From assembly GCF_900108345.1 (NCBI RefSeq), contig NZ_FNVV01000014.1:1783664-1847663 (forward strand): 64,000 nucleotides of DNA, given 5' to 3'. The position numbers and the translations under genes are program-made. The stretch is from Bacteroides ndongoniae. GTDB taxonomy: Bacteria > Bacteroidota > Bacteroidia > Bacteroidales > Bacteroidaceae. A model generated the notes under the pieces. It made no database searches, was not told the DNA's origin, and worked only from the letters and a program-made list of their open reading frames with translations. Shown in pieces: positions 9,977-18,779 of this stretch; position 1 is the first letter of the stretch; every line of letters begins with the position of its first letter.

Positions 9977-10045
9977 ATTTTTCCCTAACTGGGGAAAAGT
10001 TTTTGGGTAACTGGGAAGGAATTTTTTCCTAACTGGGGAAAAATA
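9977..10045. repeat. AACTGGGGAAAA repeat array, left copy
   Basis: Three imperfect units of about 28 nt containing CTAACTGGGGAAAA or GTAACTGGGAAGGAA. The same family lies in opposite orientation at 40676-40770, just beyond cassette U6. The stretch GGAATTTTTTCCTAACTGGG is nearly identical in both places. The IS66 remnant begins at its right edge. Confidence 0.7.
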
Positions 10046-10892
10046 ACAGGTGTAGATATCCTGCAAAGTGATTACCTGCAGGTGGATGAAGTCCTCTGGC
10101 GCATAGCCGACCGCCCGGGACAAAGCTGCCGCCACGGATACGCCTGGCAGTTCAGGGACGCCCGCCCGCAAAGCCACGGTACCTACTTTTATTATCTGAA
10201 AGGGAGCCGGGCCGGTGAGATCCCCAGGGCTCAGCTGAGGCATTTCAAGGGAGCCGTTCAGACTGACGGTTACAAGGTGTACGACTATTTCGAATCCGTT
10301 CCCGGCATTGTGACTTTAGCCTGTATGGCACATATCAGGCGTAAGTTCATTGAAGCACAGAAGAGTCATCCTCGACACGCCGCGAAGGCGCTCGAAGACA
10401 TTGTAACATTGTACATGCTGGAAGAGAACCTCAGAAGCCGTGGGGCTTCTGAGGAAGAGATCCGTGTGCAGCGGCGTGAGAAAGCACTACCTGTGCTGGA
10501 TGTGATGGAGGCCTGGATGATAAGCATACAGAACCAGTGCACACCGGATGCCCCGTTGGGCAGGGCACTGGACTATGCCTACAAGCTTTGGCCGAGAATC
10601 AGAAGGTATGCCGATGACGGAAGGTACCAGCTTGACAATAATCCTGTGGAACGGGGACAGAGACCCACCGTTATGGGGCGGAAGAACTTTCTCTTCAGCA
10701 AGACCAATGAGGGAGCTGAAGACAATGCAGTCATATACTTCCTTCTGGGAAGTTGTGAAATCGTAGGGGCGAATCCGGTCAAATGGTTAGAATACGCACT
10801 CACCAATCTAAAAACAGAGAACCCGGAAGATGAACTTGCAAAGTTACTGCCTTGTAACTTCGTAGGAAACACGGCGGATTTCGAATGGTTAC
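10044..10892 (+). pseudogene. IS66 transposase (TnpC), C-terminal fragment with right inverted repeat
   Basis: The frame is open from about 10046 and encodes the C-terminal DDE half of an IS66 transposase (PF03050): DYLQVDEV with the first catalytic Asp, GAVQTDGYKVYDYF with the second, MAHIRRKF, and LDNNPVERGQRPTVMGRKNFLF with the catalytic Glu region and the SNxxAE-like stretch. The N-terminal half and TnpA/TnpB are missing; the sequence is cut at the AACTGGGG repeat. The right end carries GGAAACACGGCGGATTTCG followed by AATGGTTAC (10865-10892), the reverse complement of the ends found at 61611 and 56725, so it is the IS terminal inverted repeat. The open frame runs past this into the 3' end of U1, which is fortuitous. 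It cannot transpose by itself. Confidence 0.85.
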
Positions 10893-10911
10893 GATATTCA
10901 TGCCGAGCATA

Positions 10912-10950
10912 CACAAAAGAGGGTGAGCCATTTGAGCTCACCCTCATCTT
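10912..10950 (-). terminator. Terminator of cassette U1
   Basis: Perfect stem GAGGGTGAGC (10919-10928) with GCTCACCCTC (10936-10945), followed on the minus strand by CTTTTG. It sits 18-50 nt after the U1 lipoprotein stop. Confidence 0.8.
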
Positions 10951-10967
10951 TCTTGATAGTATATTAT

Positions 10968-13568
10968 TTATTCCTGTACTAATCCAGTACCATTTACATT
11001 AATATTACTTAAATCACTATCGTTTGAACATTTGAATGTTCCATTGTTATAGATTGTAGATTTGGGAGTACCTGCAACCGTAGTCAAAGTACCAACGACA
11101 ACATTTCCCGAATTCCGGATAGTTACGCTATACTTCTTATATCCATCAATAGAACCCAAGGTCAAAGCATATTTATTAGTGGCAGTTCCGTCATTGGCAA
11201 TTTGAACCTTGTTTGTCATTGTTACTACGCCATCCAATATTTTAACTCCGGCAGTAGCTTTAATTGTTACCCAATTGAGTTCCATCTCGCCAGACATTTC
11301 TACTTCTGCACCATCAGCCATATTCAGTAACTTAGAAGAAGGAGTCCAAACTTTTGCAATATAAGAACCACCTTCAATTCTACCATTCTTAATTTCCAGT
11401 TTCTTCAAAACTGAAGCACCACCTTCTACACGCAAGTCGGCACCATTAATCTCGAGTGCTGTAATGAAGTTTGAAGTAACGTCACTCATATCAACATTTG
11501 TTGTTGATGCATATTTAACAACACCTTGGTCACCCGCAGACAAATCGATACCTGAAATCGGATCATCAATATTGGTCTTTAAGATAGTAGCATCATTGCT
11601 GTTTTCTTCAATATGGTTGATCTTGTCGGATGTTTTGATAACAGCGTCTTCTCCGTCATTTTTCATATTGTAGATCTCACCGTTGTTAACCAGCATACCC
11701 TTATTGGTAAAGTTCTTATCAGTTGTACCTCTGAGGATGCCATTAACATTAACTGTACCTTCGGCTTCATTTTCACTACCTGCATTAACTGTTAAAGTGC
11801 TGTTAACATTCAGCTCTGCATTCTTTTTGTTCACCACTTTAATATTAGAAGTCTCACCTTTGACTTCCAAAGTACCGTAGTTATCTACAGCCAGAGCTGC
11901 TTCCGACCATGCTTCGATGTTGAGTTTACCGCCTTCCGCTACAGTAATTCCTTTTGTACCTGCGGGCAGACCGGTATTTTCTTTCAGCTTCTCTTCGTTC
12001 AGGTTAAGTTCACCCAATACGACAACATCTGTTTCCTTGACATCAATGTAATTAAAGATATCTGAATTTACACCAGCTTCGATAAACAGTTTTTGATTGC
12101 TTTCTGCTTTTACTTTAAGTCTGTTTTCAGATGTAGCTATTGCATTTTGAGAAGCAATCAAGGTATTTGCCATATCAGCAGTCAATGTGTCGTTGTTGGC
12201 CAATGTAACTGTGTTAACACGATTTTTGGTACTATTCCATGTAATGAAACGTTCCAAATCATCTACGTTGTTTACTGTCATTTCCTGCGGAATGTCGAAC
12301 GAGTTATCATCAATCTGGATGGTGATTTCCTTGGCATTACCTGTCGATGTCAATGAAGTGATAGCATGGTCTGTTATTACTGCATACTTGCTGCCGCTTC
12401 CATCGTTTACTTTAGTCAAGTCAATATCTTTCACTATACCTTTATCTGTATAGATGCTCATAGTCAGCTGTCCTTCAGTAACTTGATCGTCAAGGTTTAC
12501 AAATACTACTCCCCAAACAGCTTTTTGGTTTTGACCGCTGATAGGAGTTGCATCTTTGATGTACAACTCTGCATATTCTTTATCGGCACTCAGCTGATTT
12601 CCTGCATGTACCGTTGCACGGATAGCATCACCCCAAGAATAATTGCTTTCATTGCCTTCTTCAATATTATAGACAGTGTTTTCTGCAGTAGCACTATTAG
12701 CGTTATTGTACAAATCATCTTTTGCTTCGATGAAGTTGGCATAATTAAACACTGTAGTACTTGCATCTAAACTTGAGCCATTCTTCAAATTGTAAATGCC
12801 ATTCTGATTATTAGCTTTGGGTTCTGCTTTACCATTGTATCCTGCTTTGGTAGGATCAATTGTCAGAAGAGTCTTCAAGTCAGTACCTTGTACGGTTACC
12901 TTTTCAACTGTGTATTCTGTCTGGGTACTTACTGTGGTTATTTTGAACTTGATAGGAGAAAGTGTACGTGCCATCTTCACGCTAGCTAACACTTCTTCGT
13001 TTTCGGCACCAGCTTTAATCTGTGAATAACCAATCCAGTATTGGTTACGTGCGTAAGCTTTTTCCATAGCCTCTTTCGAGCTACCTTCTTGCACCTGATT
13101 AGCCAGCGAATGTATTAATTGGCGTTCGCCATTGTAAGTTTCGCGGGGATAGGCAAAAAAGTAGTTACCTTCCAGCATCTTAGCAGGAGTTGTCCATGCA
13201 CCTCTTTCTTCATCCCATGTGAAAGGATAGTTGGTGTTAATGTAGTTCACCAATTTGTATTTCTGATACCAAGTCAAGTTAGCCCATTCTTCTGGATTAT
13301 TATAAGGGCGATAGTTGTTATCTGTGCCATCTACTTCATCCATAAGAAGTGCAGCTATAGTTTCGCTACCATCCCAAGTAAATTTGTCAGTTTCAGAATC
13401 ATAATCCATACGGGTGTTTGCATCACCAAAATCCAATACGACTTTTCCCGCAACAGGTCTTCCATCGTTCACTACGTTAACTTTGCTACTTTCAACAAAG
13501 TCTTCGTTTGTACAAGCGGCTAACATTGTAGTGACCAATGCTGCCGAAAATAAAAATTTTGTTTTCAT
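10968..13568 (-). CDS. Cassette U1 large surface lipoprotein
   Basis: 866 residues. A lipoprotein signal ends in TTMLAAC, then TNEDFVESS, acidic residues that fit surface export in Bacteroidota. The N-terminal region (about 35-330) carries the family landmarks NTRMDYD, IAALLMDEVDG, YPFTWDEERGAW, EGNYFFAYP and NQYWIGYSQIKAG, resembling fimbrillin/Mfa-like proteins. A shared middle segment (MTVNNVDDLERFITWN ... TLTADMANTL, about 425-470) leads into short Gly/Asn-rich beta-helix-like repeats (VDNYGTLEVKGETSNIKVVN, MLVNNGEIYNMKNDGED). The C-terminal end does not match the other cassettes' modules. The precursor-like ORF lies 50 nt upstream in the same transcript. Adhesin, receptor or peptide-partner roles are all possible; function unknown. 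Confidence 0.8.
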   Translation of the reverse strand: MKTKFLFSAALVTTMLAACTNEDFVESSKVNVVNDGRPVAGKVVLDFGDANTRMDYDSETDKFTWDGSETIAALLMDEVDGTDNNYRPYNNPEEWANLTWYQKYKLVNYINTNYPFTWDEERGAWTTPAKMLEGNYFFAYPRETYNGERQLIHSLANQVQEGSSKEAMEKAYARNQYWIGYSQIKAGAENEEVLASVKMARTLSPIKFKITTVSTQTEYTVEKVTVQGTDLKTLLTIDPTKAGYNGKAEPKANNQNGIYNLKNGSSLDASTTVFNYANFIEAKDDLYNNANSATAENTVYNIEEGNESNYSWGDAIRATVHAGNQLSADKEYAELYIKDATPISGQNQKAVWGVVFVNLDDQVTEGQLTMSIYTDKGIVKDIDLTKVNDGSGSKYAVITDHAITSLTSTGNAKEITIQIDDNSFDIPQEMTVNNVDDLERFITWNSTKNRVNTVTLANNDTLTADMANTLIASQNAIATSENRLKVKAESNQKLFIEAGVNSDIFNYIDVKETDVVVLGELNLNEEKLKENTGLPAGTKGITVAEGGKLNIEAWSEAALAVDNYGTLEVKGETSNIKVVNKKNAELNVNSTLTVNAGSENEAEGTVNVNGILRGTTDKNFTNKGMLVNNGEIYNMKNDGEDAVIKTSDKINHIEENSNDATILKTNIDDPISGIDLSAGDQGVVKYASTTNVDMSDVTSNFITALEINGADLRVEGGASVLKKLEIKNGRIEGGSYIAKVWTPSSKLLNMADGAEVEMSGEMELNWVTIKATAGVKILDGVVTMTNKVQIANDGTATNKYALTLGSIDGYKKYSVTIRNSGNVVVGTLTTVAGTPKSTIYNNGTFKCSNDSDLSNINVNGTGLVQE

Positions 13569-13618
13569 CTAATAAAATTTTTAATTTAATAGTTCGTTAG
13601 TTTTTTCAGTCCAATCCG

Positions 13619-13726
13619 TTATTCAAGAACTGGTCCTTCACTGTTAGGACTTGCAGCGAATCCCTTCTCTACTTCCACCTCCAGAATTTCCACTTCCGGA
13701 GCTACATAAAACTTTTCCATTTCCAT
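13619..13726 (-). CDS. Cassette U1 small precursor-like peptide
   Basis: 35 residues, too short for usual gene callers. It has the common start MEMEKFYVAPEVEILEVEVE, then KGFAAS, then a variable tail PNSEGPVLE. It has no signal peptide and no Cys. The ATG lies in the same context as in the other seven copies (CTAAAATT before ATG), and the stop is 50 nt before the U1 lipoprotein start. The conserved first half with a divergent tail is the pattern of RiPP precursors (leader then core); cleavage near GFAAS is inference. It could instead be a regulatory leader ORF. Confidence 0.75.
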   Translation of the reverse strand: MEMEKFYVAPEVEILEVEVEKGFAASPNSEGPVLE

Positions 13727-14132
13727 AATTTTAGTTTTTAATTGTTAATAAATAAAATTGATTATTAATATTTCTCTTTTGTATCTTTCTTCCCTTTTCC
13801 TTTTTATATTATCATTTGTCTGGCTCGCTTCCTGCCGAACCGCTTGTGACCGACGATCCGTACGTTGCAAGCCTGACCCAATCCATGAAGTTCTTTCTGT
13901 CTTTTGTATCTCCTTTCTTTTTCCTTTTTCTTTTTGCGTGTGCCTATATATAATAAGGTGTAAATCCATTCATTTTTGTGACCCATTTTGTTGCTGCAGA
14001 TTCTGTTTCTTTCATTTGCTTAAATCGTTGTATATCTGCAACTTAGCGCACATCACAACAGAACATAGTTCGGGCTACAAAGTAACAAACTTATTTCCTA
14101 AATAGGTTTCGATGGTATTTTGTTGATAATCA
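13727..14132 (-). promoter_or_regulatory. U1 promoter, micro-ORF and leader
   Basis: On the minus strand: TGATTATCA (14124-14132), CCTATTTAGG (14097-14106), then the core TTACTTTG (14078-14085), close to the Bacteroidota -7 box. A 24-nt micro-ORF follows at 14066-14043 (M-F-C-C-D-V-R-stop). It is the most diverged of the eight copies yet keeps length, codon-4 TGT and TAA. The leader also carries the conserved TATATATAATAAGGTGTAAAT element (plus-strand sense, about 13946) and a unique pyrimidine-rich stretch at 13780-13940. Confidence 0.65.
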
Positions 14133-14408
14133 GATCTATATAAGTCCAATGATTCTATATAAGATGAAATATAGGAGTAATAGAAAAGTGTTTGAATAGG
14201 ATATAATATTCTGATATATAAATAATTATATATCCAACTAGCGTAAATCTCTAACAATATAAAACAGATTGACACTGAAACTTGTCACCAATAGCAAATG
14301 TCGTAAAAGATTGATATTATGAATAAATGGAATACAAAAGGGCGACAAACAGAGTGACTATGACACTTCAAATTGACACCAATATCTCAGAGTATGTCAA
14401 GATATATA
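14133..14408. other. AT-rich region upstream of U1
   Basis: Contains TTGACACCAATATCTCAG and related TTGACACTGAAAC motifs (14268-14400) that recur upstream of U5/U6 and U7. No gene seen. Possibly distal regulatory sequence shared by this sub-family of cassettes. Confidence 0.4.
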
Positions 14409-14409
14409 A

Positions 14410-14455
14410 ATAAAAATCCCCGACTCTAGATTTTCATCAAGAAACGGGGAAAAGA
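14410..14455 (-). terminator. Terminator of the nucleotidyltransferase-fold gene
   Basis: Stem CCCCG/CGGGG (14417-14450) with a run GATTTTTATTT on the minus strand, 84 nt after the stop of the 14539-15675 gene. Confidence 0.7.
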
Positions 14456-14538
14456 TTATTAAATATATTCCAATATCTCAGTTAGGAAATAAATGGATTT
14501 TTACAATTAAAAATAAATAACGACTTTACATGATTTCT

Positions 14539-15675
14539 TTAGTCATGCGGTGAAGAATTTCCCGAAAAACGTTTCTTCCACTGCATCTGCATAGAATGCT
14601 TCATCAATATTAATGGATACCAACGTGCCTCTCCTGGCGCTAAAGCACCTAACTCACGGCAACGACTAAGTGCACGTGAAAAAGTATACCATTTTCCTTG
14701 CCAATAACCTTTTGGTCTTTTTTTACGTTCCTCATCATATTGTCCAAAGTTCCCACCTTGCCAAACGTCATTGAGCAGCCAATCTGCAGTTTGTATATCC
14801 TTCTGTTGATATACAATAGGAAGAACGTCTATAGAGAGTCCTAAATAACGTACAGCTAATGCTCCGAACACTCTTGCAGCTTTTTCTAAACCAAAACTTT
14901 TAAGTAGCAATGCAATTTCTTCTTTTCCTGGTAAATCACGTTGAGCATGAAGCATACAAGCCCAATCACATATTTGGCGAAGTCCAATTCCTTCGTTCAA
15001 GAAATGTTGTACTGAATGGATTAACACAAAAGCAGTATCAAAAGGTAAAGGAGCAAGCGTTACTTCAACATTACCAATTAACCTTTTACGACATTCAGAG
15101 GTTTCGTGCCACCGATTGATTTCTGCTTGTAAACGCCGATCTGCTGCTGGTGCACTGAGTTGTGTTAAAATTTGATGATTTTCTATCGTTATGCCATGCC
15201 AAGTTAAACTGGTATGTTTATAGTTCTCTTCATGCTCGCATGTTGATTCCTTTCGCAACAGTGCATTAGCTTTTTCATAATTCTCGGGACCGATATACAA
15301 ATCAATATCACCACAATGCCGATGCAATGGATAGCGATAATTCTGCGCCACACCTTGTCCTTTCATTAGTACCGGTTCTATACCATTTTCACGCATCAGG
15401 GCATATACATTGGCTAATTCGCGATTTAGCACACGGTTGTTTTCTTCGATATGCAGCATCGCATTACACCATTGCAAATAGATATTACGAGGGGGCTGTT
15501 TTTCTTTAGGCAAAGTTTGTACACCGTCGAACACAATGCCCAACAGTGCTTGCTTACGTGCCGACTGGTAGATTTTAGCCCAATCAGTTGAAGCATCAAA
15601 CAATGTGGCGTCAACCTCGTTTCCCCACAGTCCCGAACGTACCAATGCAAAGAATTGTTTTTGTAATATGGTCAT
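14539..15675 (-). CDS. Nucleotidyltransferase-fold protein (NTP_transf_5 family)
   Basis: 378 residues. The central motif VLMKGQGVAQNYRYPLHRHC followed by GDIDLYIG (about 120-150) is the signature of the uncharacterised nucleotidyltransferase family PF14907, where Gly and the Asp-x-Asp pair would bind the nucleotide and metal. The N-terminal part is helical, and the C-terminal part has an FVLIHSVQHFLNEGIGLRQICDW helix typical of the family. No signal peptide, so cytoplasmic. It is divergent from the PqqD-like gene 145 nt away. PF14907 proteins often sit in Bacteroidota peptide-modification or polysaccharide loci next to PqqD, HPr-kinase-like and S24/S26 proteins, all present in this window. 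The substrate is unknown. Confidence 0.8.
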   Translation of the reverse strand: MTILQKQFFALVRSGLWGNEVDATLFDASTDWAKIYQSARKQALLGIVFDGVQTLPKEKQPPRNIYLQWCNAMLHIEENNRVLNRELANVYALMRENGIEPVLMKGQGVAQNYRYPLHRHCGDIDLYIGPENYEKANALLRKESTCEHEENYKHTSLTWHGITIENHQILTQLSAPAADRRLQAEINRWHETSECRKRLIGNVEVTLAPLPFDTAFVLIHSVQHFLNEGIGLRQICDWACMLHAQRDLPGKEEIALLLKSFGLEKAARVFGALAVRYLGLSIDVLPIVYQQKDIQTADWLLNDVWQGGNFGQYDEERKKRPKGYWQGKWYTFSRALSRCRELGALAPGEARWYPLILMKHSMQMQWKKRFSGNSSPHD

Positions 15676-15820
15676 ATTAGCAGTCGATTATTTCAGTTTG
15701 GGGTGCAAATATAGCATAAAGTGCATGTTTTATCAATTCTTTTTTCGAAATAACGTTCGATTATAAAAAAATATCTGTATTTTTGTCCGCTGAATATATA
15801 CAAATGATTATTATTGAATT
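15676..15820. promoter_or_regulatory. Divergent promoter region, nucleotidyltransferase / PqqD
   Basis: A minus-strand -7 box TATATTTG lies at 15706-15713 and a plus-strand -7 box TATTTTTG at 15778-15785. Neither has a clear -33 TTTG. The two divergent genes probably share this regulatory space. Confidence 0.5.
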
Positions 15821-16090
15821 ATGCACATAAAAGACACGTATAAAGTTCGCCAAATAGCTGGCGAAAACATTATTGTGGGGCAAGGTGCCATACATGCCGA
15901 CATGACCAAAGTGATTTCACTCAATTCTACAGCACTGCTGTTATGGAACGAGTTGCAGGGACGCGATTTTACATTGGCGGATGCTGCTTCAGTATTGGTG
16001 ACTCATTTTGGAATTGACCGTTCCCGTGCCGAAGCCGACGCTCGTTCGTGGGTAGAGCGCTTGGTCGGTTGCGGTGTGATTGCCGAATAA
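15821..16090 (+). CDS. PqqD-family peptide-binding protein
   Basis: 89 residues, normal for PqqD-like proteins (PF05402). It shows the beta-strand N-terminus (YKVRQIAGENIIVGQG), the family's LNSTALLLWNELQGR motif, and the helical wing DAASVLVTHFGID plus VERLVGCGVIAE. PqqD domains are RiPP recognition elements that bind leader peptides and present them to modifying enzymes. No radical-SAM or lanthionine enzyme is adjacent; neighbours are the NTP_transf_5 gene (divergent) and, 25 kb away beyond the cassettes, an exporter/kinase/peptidase operon. The binding partner could be the conserved first half of the cassette peptides; this is inference. Confidence 0.85.
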   Translation: MHIKDTYKVRQIAGENIIVGQGAIHADMTKVISLNSTALLLWNELQGRDFTLADAASVLVTHFGIDRSRAEADARSWVERLVGCGVIAE

Positions 16091-16120
16091 GCTCCCCCCT
16101 TTTCCATTCCATCTGCAAGA

Positions 16121-16150
16121 AAGCCATTCCTATAGGAGTGGCTTTTTTAT
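16121..16150 (+). terminator. Terminator after the PqqD-like gene
   Basis: Imperfect stem AGCCATTCC/GGAGTGGCT with loop TATA and a following TTTTTT, about 30 nt after the stop codon. Confidence 0.75.
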
Positions 16151-16157
16151 TTTCAGT

Positions 16158-16188
16158 TTTGTTTTTCCCATGCTTTCCACTATCTTTG
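16158..16188 (+). promoter_or_regulatory. Promoter of AAA-ATPase copy 1
   Basis: TTTG (16158-16161), 19 nt, then TATCTTTG (16181-16188): an exact match to the Bacteroidota -33/-7 consensus, 33 nt before the ATG. Confidence 0.8.
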
Positions 16189-16220
16189 CTTCTGCATCAA
16201 TCAGATAAAACATCATCGTC

Positions 16221-17969
16221 ATGAAGAAGCTGCCATACGGATTATCGGACTTCCCCCGGCTTATATCGGAGGACTATTACTATGTGGACAAAACCCGTTA
16301 CATAGAGTTACTGGAAAACCAGCCGAATTATCTTTTCCTGCTCCGTCCCCGCCGTTTCGGCAAGTCGTTGTTTCTGGCCATGTTGGAGACATATTACAGC
16401 GTAGATTATGCCGACCGCTTCGAAGAACTTTTCGGTGAACTGTATATCGGGAAGCATGCCACAAAGGTGCATAATAAGTATTTGGTGCTCAGATTCAATT
16501 TCTCCATTGTTAGTTCCAATCCTGATGAAATGGAACAATCGTTTAAAACCTACTGTAGTTCTACAATCACTCGTTTTGTGAAGAAATACGAGTATTTGTT
16601 GGGTAGTGAGATCTGGAGTGAATTGAGCATTTTCAATGATTCTCCCGGTCTGATGTTGGATGCGCTTGCCCGCTATATCAGCGATAACAACTGCCCGCAC
16701 ATCTATCTGCTGATTGACGAGTACGATAACTTCACCAATACCCTGCTGGCCACTTACGGCACGGAACGCTACCGTAAGACGACACATGGCGAAGGATTTA
16801 TCCGTGAGTTCTTCAATGTCATCAAAGCAGCCACTACCGGACCCGATGCAGCAATTGACCGTATGTTCATTACCGGTGTCAGCCCCGTTACGATGGATGA
16901 CGTAACCAGCGGATTCAATATCGGGACAAACATCAGCATGAAGCCGGAATTCAATAGTATCATCGGTTTCAGCACGGAAGAAGTACGTCAGATGATCAGT
17001 TACTACAAGTCAGAAGGAGCATTACCGGAAGAGGTTACGGTGGATGATCTGTTAGAAGAGATGCGGCCATGGTATGACAACTACTGTTTCTCAGAGGATA
17101 TGTCAGACGAGCACATGTTCAACTCAGACATGACATTATACTTTCTTAATGAATATATGCAACGGCATAAACCGCCTAAGATGATGGTCGATACCAACAT
17201 CCGCACAGACTACAACAAACTTCGCCACTTGGTGCAGATAGACAAACGATTAGGTGTTAATACTTCCGTTATCCAGCAACTGGTAGTAGAGGGAAAGGTG
17301 ACGGCCAACATCGCACAATCTTTCCCTGCCGAACGGATGGTCGACACGGAGAATTTCAAGAGTCTGCTGTTCTATTTCGGTATGTTGTCTATACAAGGGA
17401 CGGATTTTGGTAGTCCTATTTTAGGCATTCCCAACCTGACTGTTCGCGAACAGCTGTATACCTACCTAATTGAAGCCTACCGCAATGCTTCAGTTTTTGA
17501 TATGGACATGTCACAGCTTTCTATGCTTGTTAAAGGAATGGCTTTACAAGGTGACTGGCAACCTGTTTTCCAGTACTTTGCCAAAGAACTGGAACGTCAA
17601 AGCGCCATCCGTGAATTTATTGAAGGAGAAGCGCACATAAAAGGTTTCCTGTTAGCATACTTAGGACTGACCAAAGGATATATCATTTTCCCCGAGCACG
17701 AATCCTCGAAAGGCTATGCCGATTTCTACATGATGCCCGATCTGGTTCGCCAGCCGGAAATAGCCTACAGTTACATTGTAGAAGTAAAATATGCCCGTCG
17801 CAATGCCACGGATGTCGAAATAGCCAGTCTGAAAGCACAAGCTGCCGAACAACTTCATCAGTATGCTGCGGATGAGAAAGTGCAGAAAACGAAAGGTAAT
17901 ACAGAATTGCGTCTTATCACTCTAATCTTTCGTGGATGGGAGCTGGAATGCTTTGAAGTGAGGTTGTAA
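16221..17969 (+). CDS. AAA-ATPase-like / PD-(D/E)XK nuclease-like protein, copy 1
   Basis: 582 residues. The N-terminal half is an AAA-ATPase-like domain (PF09820): LPYGLSDFPRLISEDYYYVD, the Walker A-like RPRRFGKSLFLAML (about 42-55) and Walker B-like IYLLIDEYDNF (about 160). The C-terminal part is a PD-(D/E)XK-type nuclease domain (PF08011) with GYADFYMMPD and IVEVKYARR, the expected Asp and Glu-x-Lys. Such proteins are abundant in Bacteroidota with no settled function. A near-identical copy is at 62066-63814, and each precedes cassette-type upstream sequence, so gene plus cassette appear to have been duplicated together. Differences between copies cluster in a few short blocks, suggesting gene conversion. 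Confidence 0.88.
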   Translation: MKKLPYGLSDFPRLISEDYYYVDKTRYIELLENQPNYLFLLRPRRFGKSLFLAMLETYYSVDYADRFEELFGELYIGKHATKVHNKYLVLRFNFSIVSSNPDEMEQSFKTYCSSTITRFVKKYEYLLGSEIWSELSIFNDSPGLMLDALARYISDNNCPHIYLLIDEYDNFTNTLLATYGTERYRKTTHGEGFIREFFNVIKAATTGPDAAIDRMFITGVSPVTMDDVTSGFNIGTNISMKPEFNSIIGFSTEEVRQMISYYKSEGALPEEVTVDDLLEEMRPWYDNYCFSEDMSDEHMFNSDMTLYFLNEYMQRHKPPKMMVDTNIRTDYNKLRHLVQIDKRLGVNTSVIQQLVVEGKVTANIAQSFPAERMVDTENFKSLLFYFGMLSIQGTDFGSPILGIPNLTVREQLYTYLIEAYRNASVFDMDMSQLSMLVKGMALQGDWQPVFQYFAKELERQSAIREFIEGEAHIKGFLLAYLGLTKGYIIFPEHESSKGYADFYMMPDLVRQPEIAYSYIVEVKYARRNATDVEIASLKAQAAEQLHQYAADEKVQKTKGNTELRLITLIFRGWELECFEVRL

Positions 17970-18017
17970 ATCTGTTTCCTAATCCAGTTTACCATTGTAT
18001 AGCATTAAGCTTCATAT

Positions 18018-18059
18018 TTTCCCGTTTACTGATACTTCATCGGTAAGCGGGAATTTTTT
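18018..18059 (+). terminator. Terminator of AAA-ATPase copy 1
   Basis: TTCCCGTTTAC pairs with GTAAGCGGGAA and is followed by TTTTTT. An identical structure follows copy 2. Confidence 0.85.
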
Positions 18060-18337
18060 ATCTAATTTCCTTACACCTTTTTACCCAAAAGTATCAATTA
18101 TAGGTGTCAACACCATTGCATCAGCTACTTTTCTTCCTTCTATTTGTACTTAAAATCAGTGTTTTATAATACTCCCGTCCAGTGTCATGAAGTGGTGTTA
18201 ATTGAACTTTTGGTTGATAATACTCTATAATGCAAAATCAGATAATATTCTGATTATAAATAATTTACATTTTCTTTCTTAATCGCACCATTCACACATG
18301 TTTTCTCGTTTACGTTCTTTTCTTATTATGTATTCTA
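18060..18337 (+). repeat. Distal upstream repeat of U2
   Basis: This AT-rich stretch is shared with the upstream regions of U3 (inverted, about 25650-25870) and U8 (about 57400-57660) and with 63905-64000. It contains the dyad GGTGTCAACACC (arms GGTGT/ACACC) and TCATGAAGTGGTGTTAATTG. No gene. Likely regulatory or the footprint of the duplicated unit. Confidence 0.7.
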
Positions 18338-18597
18338 TTGATTATCAATAAAATACCATCGAAACCTATTTAGGAAATAAGTTAGTTACTTTGCAGCCTG
18401 AATTATGCGCTATTGTATAGTATGTTAATGTACATAAATACAGCGAATTAGCATAATATAAACGAATAAATCCGAAGATAAAATCAAACAGCAAAAAGAT
18501 GTTGGAATTTACACCTTATTATATATAACAACTCATGACGAAAGAATAAATGAAAAACTAATAACACTTATTTTACTAACAATTAAAAACTAAAATT
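18338..18597 (+). promoter_or_regulatory. U2 promoter, micro-ORF and leader
   Basis: TTGATTATCAA (18338-18348), CCTATTTAGG, core TTACTTTG (18386-18393), micro-ORF 18405-18428 (M-R-Y-C-I-V-C-stop), the conserved AATTTACACCTTATTATATA element, and CTAACAATTAAAAAC just before the peptide ATG. The predicted transcript start lies only a few bases before the micro-ORF. Confidence 0.75.
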
Positions 18598-18723
18598 ATG
18601 GAAATGGAAAAGTTTTATGTAGCTCCGGAAGTGGAAGTTCTGGAGGTGGAAATTGAGAAGGGATTTGCTGGTAGTGATCCTGGATTCAGCGATGATGGAA
18701 CAGGTGGATTCCCTTTCAATTGA
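18598..18723 (+). CDS. Cassette U2 small precursor-like peptide
   Basis: 41 residues: common start MEMEKFYVAPEVEVLEVEIE, then KGFAGS, then a tail DPGFSDDGTGGFPFN. The tail is rich in Gly, Asp and Phe, with no Cys. It closely resembles the U8 tail (DPGFSDDGTSGFPF), and the U2 and U8 lipoproteins are also each other's closest relatives here, so peptide and lipoprotein evolve as a pair. The ORF ends 56 nt before the lipoprotein ATG. Confidence 0.8.
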   Translation: MEMEKFYVAPEVEVLEVEIEKGFAGSDPGFSDDGTGGFPFN

Positions 18724-18779
18724 TGTGAACGAAACAAAAGAATGAACATTAAACAATTACTTAAATTAATTAATTTAAA